Source: Pseudomonadales bacterium
Lineage (GTDB): Bacteria > Pseudomonadota > Gammaproteobacteria > Pseudomonadales > UBA7434
Assembly: GCA_013043705.1 (NCBI GenBank)
Contig: JABDNS010000053.1
Coordinates: 1-35,218, forward strand
DNA length: 35,218 nt
Direction: 5' to 3'
In this document: positions 9,207-17,873 of the stretch, in pieces
How the letters are laid out: the number at the start of each line of letters is the position of its first letter
How positions within the stretch are numbered: position 1 is the stretch's first letter
Notes under the pieces: generated by a model
Databases searched by the model: none
The model's input: the letters and a program-made list of their open reading frames with translations, nothing else
What the model was told of the DNA's origin: nothing
Made by a program: the position numbers and the translations under genes

Positions 9207-9341
9207 TTATGCACTCAACGTTTTACGACCCTTGGCGCGACGGCGGTTAATGAGCTGGCGGCCTGCCTTGGTAGCCATACGTGCGCGAAAGCCATGCGTA
9301 CGCTTGCGCTTGAGGTTGCTGGGCTGGAATGTTCTTTTCAT
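9207..9341 (-). CDS. rpmH: 50S ribosomal protein L34
   Basis: L34 is a small basic protein of the large ribosomal subunit. Translating the minus strand from the ATG at 9341-9339 gives a 44-residue protein. It begins [14 protein letters not shown], contains [12 protein letters not shown] and ends with GRKTLSA, the near-invariant bacterial L34. The frame ends in TAA at 9207-9209. It is the first gene of the leftward rpmH-rnpA-yidD-yidC-mnmE group, and a strong promoter lies about 60 bases upstream. The divergent dnaA gene starts 1.1 kb away, the arrangement typical of bacterial origins. Confidence 0.98.
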   Translation of the reverse strand: MKRTFQPSNLKRKRTHGFRARMATKAGRQLINRRRAKGRKTLSA

Positions 9342-9399
9342 GTTTGCTTCCTGTCGAGCTACTGAGCCTGACGTTTACTGGAGTCTCAAAAGGCGCGCG

Positions 9400-9428
9400 A
9401 TTCTACGCAAAATCAAGCGTTTGTTCAA
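9400..9428 (-). promoter_or_regulatory. Sigma-70-type promoter of rpmH
   Basis: On the minus strand TTGAAC (9428-9423), a 17-base spacer and TAGAAT (9405-9400) make a near-consensus promoter. A G+C-rich stretch (CGCGCGCC) follows the -10 element, as in promoters of growth-rate-controlled ribosomal genes. The leader to rpmH would be about 50 bases. Confidence 0.75.
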
Positions 9429-9587
9429 TGCCGCTCGAGGGAATGCCGTATTTCGGCGCATTTAGTTCAAGCCGGGGGTGCCAAAGTAGGCGGATACCGG
9501 CATCAACGATGCCTGTCATATTCTTCAAAGCACGCATTTTGCCGGCTTACACGTCCTACGGCACGGCTCAACAGCATAACAACAACT

Positions 9588-9596
9588 GTATCCACA
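9588..9596 (+). promoter_or_regulatory. DnaA box (one mismatch)
   Basis: GTATCCACA differs from TTATCCACA at the first base. It lies in the candidate origin between rpmH and dnaA. Confidence 0.5.
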
Positions 9597-9696
9597 GCGG
9601 GCCGGAAGCCCAGCTGATGACTGCGCGCGCAGCCAGTTTAAGCCAGCGGGTGAGTGATTCCCAACATGGCAGCTTGCTGGGCCTGTCGAGCGGTAC

Positions 9697-9705
9697 TTAT
9701 CCACC
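9697..9705 (+). promoter_or_regulatory. DnaA box (one mismatch)
   Basis: TTATCCACC differs from the consensus only at the last base. It borders the AT-rich stretch on its left side. Confidence 0.55.
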
Positions 9706-9880
9706 GCTTGCACACCCATGTTGCACAAGTTGATAACATGTTTATAACTTTGAGCCTGCAGATTAGCTGAAAATTATTTTTCTAATATTCCAAATAAGAC
9801 ACGGTTTTTAAGTTATTGAATATAATAATAAAAAACACCCATTGGCCAAATAAACGGCAGGCAAAAAAATGTGCTGCGAG

Positions 9881-9889
9881 TGTGGATAA
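9881..9889 (-). promoter_or_regulatory. DnaA box (perfect) at the dnaA promoter
   Basis: TGTGGATAA is the exact complement of TTATCCACA. It borders the AT-rich stretch on its right side and falls where the -35 region of the TATAAT at 9907 would be. It could therefore serve both origin binding and dnaA autorepression (inference). Confidence 0.7.
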
Positions 9890-9906
9890 AGAAATTATTT
9901 TGCCGC

Positions 9907-9912
9907 TATAAT
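9907..9912 (+). promoter_or_regulatory. Probable dnaA promoter -10 element
   Basis: This is a consensus TATAAT in the correct orientation for dnaA. No good -35 sequence is found 16-18 bases upstream; that position is taken by the DnaA box. Transcription from here would give a leader of about 510 bases. Confidence 0.5.
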
Positions 9913-10232
9913 CGCTCCCGCTTCGGCAACGCCGCGCCCCCTGCTGTCCATGCGAGAGGCGGCGGCATCGCTACCTCGCCGATGCGGCTTCATGCAACAC
10001 CAGACGCTGGCAGCGCCGCCACCAGACCATTATCTGCGCGCCGTCCAACGTGATTTTATTTTTTATTCGGATCGCCGGGTGCGCCGCGAAAAATTCGCAG
10101 AACGCCTGGCGCGGAGACGCTTTGTCTCCAGATATTATCGGCGGTTGAATGGGGCTGGTGTGCTGAGTAAGTGCCAACATTCAATAGTAGCCCTTTGTTG
10201 CTGTCCAGCTTTCCGGGTTTTGCCGAGGGGCG

Positions 10233-10268
10233 CAACAGGTTTTAGGGCCGCCCCAACAGGGTTTAGGG
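10233..10268. repeat. Imperfect tandem repeat in the dnaA leader
   Basis: CAACAGGTTTTAGGG (10233-10247) recurs at 10254-10268 with one base changed, a 21-base period. Length variation here would alter the leader RNA but no recognisable protein. Confidence 0.6.
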
Positions 10269-10312
10269 ATAGGCCAGCGAGGCCCGCACCCGTAGTAGTA
10301 AAAGTTTCGTGG

Positions 10313-10336
10313 CTGGCACCAAGACTGGCACCAAGA
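10313..10336. repeat. Perfect 12-base tandem duplication in the dnaA leader
   Basis: CTGGCACCAAGA occurs twice head to tail. It lies about 100 bases upstream of the dnaA start. It may reflect recent slippage. Confidence 0.7.
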
Positions 10337-10395
10337 ACAGAAACGCGTAACAAGCCACCCGCAGCTGCGAATAGGTTTGTGCAAAAAATAAATGA

Positions 10396-10411
10396 GCCCG
10401 GATTGCCGGGC
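10396..10411. promoter_or_regulatory. Hairpin just before the dnaA ribosome-binding site
   Basis: GCCCGG-ATTG-CCGGGC is a perfect 6-base stem with a tetraloop ending five bases before the GAGGGAG ribosome-binding site of dnaA. On the opposite strand it is followed by a T-rich run (TCATTTATTTTTTG), so it could also stop antisense transcription entering the origin. Confidence 0.45.
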
Positions 10412-10431
10412 GACTGAGGGAGTTACCTGAA

Positions 10432-12051
10432 TTGACCCAACAAGCAAATTACGCCAGCGCCTGGAATAGCTGCCTGCCGCAACTACAAGATTCACTGCCA
10501 CAGCAACAATTCAACACATGGATTCGGCCGCTGGAAGCCAGTGAGACTGAGATCGACGGCTCGGTCTCGCTGGAGCTACTGGCACCCAATCGCTTTATCC
10601 GCGATTGGGTCAGCGAAAAATTTCTCGACCAGATAGAGAACGTTCTACAAACTGTATGCAACGGTGGCTCACCAGCGGTCAGCATTGGCGTAGTAGGCCT
10701 CAAAGCACCTGACTTCACAATGCAGCGTTACGGTACCGTGCAAACCGGGGCGGCAACCGATGACGCCGTTGCAGCGCAAGTTGCATCGCGCAGCTTGCCG
10801 CTTCAGGATGTGCAGGTTCAGGAAAAATCTCGTGCTTGGGCCAAGCTGCAAGCTGGCGCGTCAACGTCAGTTCGCCAGCAGCTGAGCATGCATGAGAAGC
10901 AAGGTGTGGGCGCAACAAAAAATTATCCGCTTGCCGGTGCACAACAAGGTGTAGTTCCGGCTCGCGACTATAGCGCTAACGCTTTAGCAGAAGAGCGCCG
11001 AAGTGCGGCGCGTGAACAGACGCGTGGCCATCAGCACAATCTTATTCCGCACTACCAGTTTGATAATTTTATTGAAGGCAAGTCCAACCAGATGGCGCTG
11101 GCCACCGCCAAACAGGTCGTTGAGAACCCGGGCGGCTCTTACAACCCGCTATTTTTGTATGGCGGTGTTGGCCTTGGTAAAACGCATTTGATGCATGCAG
11201 TGGGTAATGAGTTAAAGCGTCGCAAGCCCGGAGCCAAAGTTGTCTACCTGCACTCGGAGCGCTTTGTTGCCGACATGATTAAAGCGCTGCAACTCAATGC
11301 CATCAATGACTTCAAACAATTTTATCGTTCGGTTGACGCATTGCTTATCGACGACATACAGTTTTTTGCCCGTAAGGAGCGCTCGCAAGAAGAGTTCTTT
11401 CACACCTTTAATGCGCTGCTTGAAGGCGGCCAGCAAATGATCCTAACCTGCGATCGCTACCCCAAGGAAATAGACGGCGTGGAAGAGCGGCTGAAATCCA
11501 GGTTCAGCTGGGGCTTAACGGTTGCGATAGAGCCGCCCGAGCTGGAAACACGGGCTGCCATCTTGATGCGCAAAGCCGAGCAAGCGCGCATGCCGCTTTC
11601 GCAGGAGGTAGCATTTTTCCTTGCCCAGCGCGTACGCTCCAATGTTCGCGAGCTGGAAGGCTCATTGAAGCGAGTGATAGCAAGCGCCAACTTTCTAGAT
11701 AAACCAATTACTATCGAGCTGGTGAAAGAATCCTTAAAGGACTTGTTGGCCTTGCAAGATAAGCAGGTCAGCATCGACAACATCCAGCGAACCGTGGCCG
11801 ATTACTACAGCATCAAGATAGCCGACCTGATGGGCAAGCGCCGCAATCGCTCCATCGCCCGCCCAAGACAAGTGGCCATGGCGCTGGCCAAGGAGCTAAC
11901 CAACCACAGTTTGCCCGAAATTGGAGACGCTTTTGGTGGGCGCGACCATACAACGGTGTTGCATGCCTGTCGCAAAATTAAAGAATTGCGCGAACAGAGC
12001 AACGATATTCGTGAGGATTATAGGAATTTGCGCCGCACTCTGGCGACCTGA
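10432..12051 (+). CDS. dnaA: Chromosomal replication initiator DnaA
   Basis: DnaA binds DnaA boxes, opens the origin and loads the replicative helicase. The product has 539 residues, longer than in E. coli (467). Domain I is at about 1-85 (contains FNTWIRPL). Domain II is a long, variable linker (about 90-205). Domain III is the AAA+ ATPase, with Walker A GGVGLGKT at 244-251 and Walker [10 protein letters not shown] near 304-312. Domain IV is the DNA-binding domain with the signature [14 protein letters not shown] near residue 502. The start is TTG, preceded by GAGGGAG about eight bases upstream; rare start codons are common for dnaA. It heads the dnaA-dnaN-recF-gyrB group. Confidence 0.98.
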   Translation: MTQQANYASAWNSCLPQLQDSLPQQQFNTWIRPLEASETEIDGSVSLELLAPNRFIRDWVSEKFLDQIENVLQTVCNGGSPAVSIGVVGLKAPDFTMQRYGTVQTGAATDDAVAAQVASRSLPLQDVQVQEKSRAWAKLQAGASTSVRQQLSMHEKQGVGATKNYPLAGAQQGVVPARDYSANALAEERRSAAREQTRGHQHNLIPHYQFDNFIEGKSNQMALATAKQVVENPGGSYNPLFLYGGVGLGKTHLMHAVGNELKRRKPGAKVVYLHSERFVADMIKALQLNAINDFKQFYRSVDALLIDDIQFFARKERSQEEFFHTFNALLEGGQQMILTCDRYPKEIDGVEERLKSRFSWGLTVAIEPPELETRAAILMRKAEQARMPLSQEVAFFLAQRVRSNVRELEGSLKRVIASANFLDKPITIELVKESLKDLLALQDKQVSIDNIQRTVADYYSIKIADLMGKRRNRSIARPRQVAMALAKELTNHSLPEIGDAFGGRDHTTVLHACRKIKELREQSNDIREDYRNLRRTLAT

Positions 12052-12058
12052 ACGGCCA

Positions 12059-12133
12059 CCGTGATTAAATGCAATCACGGCGATTAGAGGCAGGCCACGC
12101 AGCACGTGGTGCCGGGCTTTTTTACTGCCCGGC
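12059..12133 (+). terminator. Hairpin series between dnaA and dnaN, attenuator-like
   Basis: Three structures follow one another. CCGTGATT/AATCACGG is a perfect 8-base stem (12059-12080). A bulged stem at 12093-12113 is followed by GGGC and six T (12118-12123), which looks like an intrinsic terminator. GCCGGGC (12111-12117) can also pair with GCCCGGC (12127-12133), hiding the T-run in the loop. The last two exclude each other. The dnaN ribosome-binding site starts 20 bases further on. Partial termination between dnaA and dnaN is an inference. Confidence 0.5.
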
Positions 12134-12168
12134 CAGCGCCACTCGCAAACACCGAGGGGAAATACCCG

Positions 12169-13287
12169 ATGAAATTTTCTGTGCAGCGTGAGACCTTGCT
12201 GCGACCACTTTCAATAGTGGCCGGTGCGGTTGAGCGACGCAACACCATGCCGATTTTGGCGAACATGCTTTTTGTCGTGAAAGGCAACAAGCTCACCATT
12301 ACCGGTACCGACCTGGAAGTTGAGCTTCGCGCCCAGCTGCAGGTGAACAACGACAGCGGCGGCGGCGAATCGATTACCGTGCCGGCGCGAAAAATCCTCG
12401 ATATTTGCAAGTCGTTGCCTGAGTCCAGTGAAATCAAGTTCTCCAGTGAAGAGTCGCGCGTTGTGGTTAAAGCGGGACGAAGTAGGTTTGCGCTCGCTAC
12501 GCTTTCAGCTAAGGATTTTCCTGCAGTTCAGCGCGACGAGAGAAGCTTTTCAGTTACCGTTTCGCAGAGTGAACTGGCGGCACTTATCCAGAAAACCGCG
12601 TTCTCTATGGCTCAGCAAGATGTCCGCTACTACCTCAACGGTATGCTCTGGGAGATCGACGACAAAATTTTGCGCGCAGTCTCAACCGATGGCCATCGCC
12701 TGGCAATCGCCGAGATCAAATTGGCCAAGCCAACGGGCGAGCCATTGCAGCAGGTTATCGTGCCGCGTAAAGGGGTGCTCGAATTATCGCGGCTACTAGC
12801 CGACGAGGATCAGTCGGAAAATATTGAACTGGAATTTGGCGGTAATCATATTTCGGCAGCCAGCGATGACCTGGTTTTTGTTTCCAAACTGGTGGACGGA
12901 AAATTCCCCGACTACAAACGCGTGCTGCCCAAAGGTGGCGACAAGCGCGTAGTGGCCGACCGGCAGCAGCTGCGGGATGCGTTGCAGCGCGCTGCGATTC
13001 TTTCCAATGAAAAATTCCGTGGCGTGCGTTTTTCGCTGGAGGCAGGCACTATTGGAGTGCAGGCTAACAACCCGGAACAGGAAGAGGCAAGCGAAGAACT
13101 TTCCGTTGATTATCAAGGAGATAGCCTGGAGATGGGCTTCAACGTCAGCTACCTGATCGACGTACTCGGTGTACTTAATTCTGAAACGATTATTATGACG
13201 CTGTCGGATTCCAATAGTAGTGCATTGATTCAGGACGGCGATTCCAGCAACGCTGCAATGTATGTCGTTATGCCAATGCGGCTGTAA
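12169..13287 (+). CDS. dnaN: DNA polymerase III sliding clamp, beta subunit
   Basis: DnaN forms the dimeric ring that tethers DNA polymerase III to DNA and recruits repair factors. Translation from the ATG at 12169 gives 372 residues beginning MKFSVQRETLLRPL, close to the usual 366. The GAGGGGA ribosome-binding site ends eight bases before it, which decides this start over an upstream in-frame one. The three-domain clamp pattern is seen, with ILANMLF, YYLNGMLWE and the C-terminus YVVMPMRL that contributes to the partner-binding pocket. It follows dnaA by 117 bases. Confidence 0.98.
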   Translation: MKFSVQRETLLRPLSIVAGAVERRNTMPILANMLFVVKGNKLTITGTDLEVELRAQLQVNNDSGGGESITVPARKILDICKSLPESSEIKFSSEESRVVVKAGRSRFALATLSAKDFPAVQRDERSFSVTVSQSELAALIQKTAFSMAQQDVRYYLNGMLWEIDDKILRAVSTDGHRLAIAEIKLAKPTGEPLQQVIVPRKGVLELSRLLADEDQSENIELEFGGNHISAASDDLVFVSKLVDGKFPDYKRVLPKGGDKRVVADRQQLRDALQRAAILSNEKFRGVRFSLEAGTIGVQANNPEQEEASEELSVDYQGDSLEMGFNVSYLIDVLGVLNSETIIMTLSDSNSSALIQDGDSSNAAMYVVMPMRL

Positions 13288-13452
13288 CGCGAGCTTGCAG
13301 GGCCTAAAACGCAGCATTTTTTTCAGGCTTGCAAGCGCATCATCGCCGGCGCAATCTTTTAGTATCTCCGCTTTATTTTCTTTTTTTCACCCGGCCTTTT
13401 CCGCTGCATTGATTTTCAACGGTAGATTTTTCTGCCTGTTTTTCGTGGGCCT

Positions 13453-13495
13453 ACCCAGCCGAATCATTGGTCGGCGCTTAAGCGCGCCGCTGGGT
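13453..13495. repeat. Nested inverted repeat in the dnaN-recF gap
   Basis: ACCCAGC (13453-13459) pairs with GCTGGGT (13489-13495), and the palindrome GCGCTTAAGCGC lies inside. It sits about 45 bases before the recF start and follows a strongly pyrimidine-rich stretch (13360-13440). It could be a hairpin or a protein site; there is no following T-run. Confidence 0.4.
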
Positions 13496-13539
13496 GCGTG
13501 CCGAAATGTGGAGGCGGCGGCCAATAGCGTTGGCGCTGT

Positions 13540-14643
13540 GTGTTTCACGTGAAACTTTCGACGCTCTCTATCCACTCGGTAAGGAATGTTGGCCATGCGC
13601 AGCTAGCGCAGCTCGGCGATATCAATATTATCTACGGGCAAAATGGTGCGGGTAAAACCACGGTACTGGAGTGCATACACATGCTCGCGTTGGGTCGCTC
13701 CTTCCGCAGCACTGCTTTGCGTCCGGTTATACAGCGTGGACAGGATCACTGCGTCGTTAGCGGCCGATTACAACAAAAAAATCGTGCGCCATTGGCGATC
13801 GGAATTCAGCGCGAGCGAAAGGGTGGATTCACCATTCGAATCGATGGCGAGACAGTTCGGAGTGCTGTCGAGCTTGCGAAAATACTGCCATTGCAACTTA
13901 TTAACGCTGCTTCATACCTGTTGATCGAAGGCGGCCCCAAACTGCGGCGCCAGTTTATCGATTGGGGTGTGTTTCACGTGGAACATCGTTTCTACGAAGA
14001 ATGGCGACGTATGCAGCGGGCGCTAAAACAGCGTAACGCGATTTTGCGCGCCGGCGGCACGGCTCAGCAGCTGTTGCCCTGGGATCGAGAGCTAATAGAG
14101 TCAGGTGAGTTTGTTCACAATGCCCGGCTGCGCTATTTAGAAAGCTTTTGTCCGGTGTTTCAAAAGATGTTGGCAGAACTATGCGATCTTGATGGCATTA
14201 GTCTGTCTTATCGGGCGGGCTGGGATAAAACACTGTCTTTCGCTGAGGCCTTGAAGGCCTCCCAGGCGAGGGACCAAAACCGGGGCCTCACACATGTAGG
14301 GCCACAACGCGCCGATCTAAAAATAGCGGCGTACACCGAAGATGCCGGCCAGGTCCTGTCTCGCGGTCAGCAAAAGCTTGTCGTTTCGGCGCTGCGCCTG
14401 GCACAAACCCATTGCTTGACAGAACAAACCGGCGCGCACTGCCTGTTATTGGTGGATGATTTGCCGGCCGAAATGGATGCCGAGCATCAACGCAGGCTTT
14501 GTGGGCTTTTGGCGGCGCTGGATATGCAGCTGTTTATCACTTGCATTGATGCTGGGGAAATCGAGCGATTTAGCTGGCCGGCAGGCCGGGAACTCCAATG
14601 GTTTCACGTGAAACAGGGTGAAATAACGGCGCTTAACACCTAG
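13540..14643 (+). CDS. recF: DNA replication and repair protein RecF
   Basis: RecF is an SMC-like ATPase that loads RecA at gaps through RecO and RecR. The 367-residue product has Walker A YGQNGAGKT at 32-40, the ABC signature LSRGQQKLV near residue 270 and Walker B LLLVDDLPAEMD near 305. It also has the conserved DWGVFHVEHRF at 141-151. A stop lies 15 bases upstream in frame, so the start is GTG at 13540 or GTG at 13549. Both lie within or at the edge of a parS site. Two further parS sites lie inside the gene, encoding FHVE (residues 145-148) and FHVK near the C-terminus. No well-spaced ribosome-binding site is seen; GGAGG at 13510 is too far. Confidence 0.97.
   Translation: MFHVKLSTLSIHSVRNVGHAQLAQLGDINIIYGQNGAGKTTVLECIHMLALGRSFRSTALRPVIQRGQDHCVVSGRLQQKNRAPLAIGIQRERKGGFTIRIDGETVRSAVELAKILPLQLINAASYLLIEGGPKLRRQFIDWGVFHVEHRFYEEWRRMQRALKQRNAILRAGGTAQQLLPWDRELIESGEFVHNARLRYLESFCPVFQKMLAELCDLDGISLSYRAGWDKTLSFAEALKASQARDQNRGLTHVGPQRADLKIAAYTEDAGQVLSRGQQKLVVSALRLAQTHCLTEQTGAHCLLLVDDLPAEMDAEHQRRLCGLLAALDMQLFITCIDAGEIERFSWPAGRELQWFHVKQGEITALNT
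13541..13556. promoter_or_regulatory. parS site 1, at the recF start
   Basis: TGTTTCACGTGAAACT matches the parS consensus TGTTTCACGTGAAACA at 15 of 16 bases. It overlaps both possible recF start codons (13540 and 13549). ParB bound here would cover the translation start region of the gene. Confidence 0.9.
13970..13985. promoter_or_regulatory. parS site 2, inside recF
   Basis: TGTTTCACGTGGAACA differs from the consensus at one position that is tolerated in parS families. It encodes the conserved VFHVEH segment of RecF, so protein and site constraints coincide. Confidence 0.8.
14600..14615. promoter_or_regulatory. parS site 3, at the 3' end of recF
   Basis: GGTTTCACGTGAAACA matches 15 of 16 bases. 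It encodes WFHVKQ in the last 15 residues of RecF and belongs to the first of three related repeat units. Confidence 0.9.
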
Positions 14644-14716
14644 TGGCCGATCATGCATCGCTGCATTCCACAATGATTTGTCGGCCGCAGGCGGGCTGTG
14701 CTGTCATCAAATTCAT

Positions 14717-14732
14717 TGTTTCACGTGAAACA
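14717..14732. promoter_or_regulatory. parS site 4 (perfect), downstream of recF
   Basis: TGTTTCACGTGAAACA is a perfect 16-base palindromic parS. It lies 117 bases after site 3 and shares flanking sequence with it. Confidence 0.95.
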
Positions 14733-14828
14733 AGGTGAAATAGCGGAGGCCGACACCCAGAAGGCAAGCGTACATGGCTTCATTCTCTGCCATCTTGGGG
14801 GTCCGTGGGCCGGATCGGGAATCCTAAT

Positions 14829-14844
14829 GGTTTCACGTGAAACA
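14829..14844. promoter_or_regulatory. parS site 5, recF-gyrB gap
   Basis: GGTTTCACGTGAAACA matches 15 of 16 bases. It lies 112 bases after site 4. Its left flank closely resembles that of site 3. Confidence 0.9.
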
Positions 14845-15387
14845 TCGCATTTTGCTGATGTTCGCCCCGGCTCTCGGTTGTTGCATTCCCCGGCGCCCCA
14901 GCAGCACAGAGCCCCTCAATTTCCAAATGTGTCACCCATGCTTCCGGTATAGCCAGCCTATGTACCCGGGGCAGGTTCGCACGCCCCGCGCGCAGAACTC
15001 TGCCCACCCCCGCGTAAACCGCCGCCCGCATTACCGCCCGCAAAGCGCTGTCCAAAGCGCGCAAATGTGCAACACCCATGCCTCCTTTATATTGTGACGC
15101 CTACCCACCACTGGCCCCTGTCCCACACTCTGTAGCGGATTTTCGAACTGCGACCTGGATTGACCAGATTAGCGCCAAACAAGCGGCGGGCAAGCGACCA
15201 AGAACTACCCGATTAAAGCCTTGACGCGAGGCCCTTTTAGGGTTGAAAATGGTAGGGTTTTATACAGCTAACTAGCTGATAAATAACAACTTTATGCTAG
15301 CCAACGCAGGGCTTTGACCAGATCGAAACAAAGTCCTGCAAGCGCGCTTGTGAACGGTCGCAGAGCGGCTCATCAAATGGTCGATAA

Positions 15388-17817
<2,430 letters not shown>

Positions 17818-17873
17818 TTTTCAGTTCAGGTAGTTCTGCTCGATGCGTCGAGTACAAGTGGAGTACATGTAGT

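Larger units (their letters stand above)
9429..10431. other. Origin-like intergenic region between rpmH and dnaA
   Basis: These 1.0 kb contain no convincing gene. Features from left to right are a one-mismatch DnaA box (9588-9596), another (9697-9705), a weak box (9728-9736) and an AT-rich stretch of about 150 bases (9736-9900). A perfect DnaA box (9881-9889) and a -10 element (9907-9912) follow. Beyond them is a G+C-rich dnaA leader of about 500 bases with tandem duplications. Gene orientation flips here from leftward to rightward, as expected around a bidirectional origin. This is my preferred oriC candidate, because in Pseudomonas the origin lies between rpmH and dnaA; the second candidate is 3585-4379. 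Confidence 0.65.
14576..14890. repeat. Three diverged tandem repeat units carrying parS
   Basis: Units begin near 14576, 14692 and 14810, each opening with GGCCG, and are spaced about 115 bases. Units 1 and 3 share the left flank (CGGGAA, CC and AATGG before parS). Units 1 and 2 share the right flank (GGTGAAATA-CGG, then ACACC). All three have a CATTC-containing segment 50-60 bases after the parS start. The simplest reading is tandem duplication of a parS-bearing segment beginning in the recF 3' end. Confidence 0.6.

Noticed and set aside
9950-10417. Open frame of 155 codons in the dnaA leader
   Set aside because: Arg/Ala/Pro-rich composition is typical of a chance frame in G+C-rich DNA; there is no ribosome-binding site and no recognisable domain.
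14698-14952. Open frame of 84 codons after recF, starting LSSNSLFHVKQGE
   Set aside because: Its resemblance to the RecF C-terminus comes from the duplicated parS segment, not from a gene; the rest shows no protein-like pattern.
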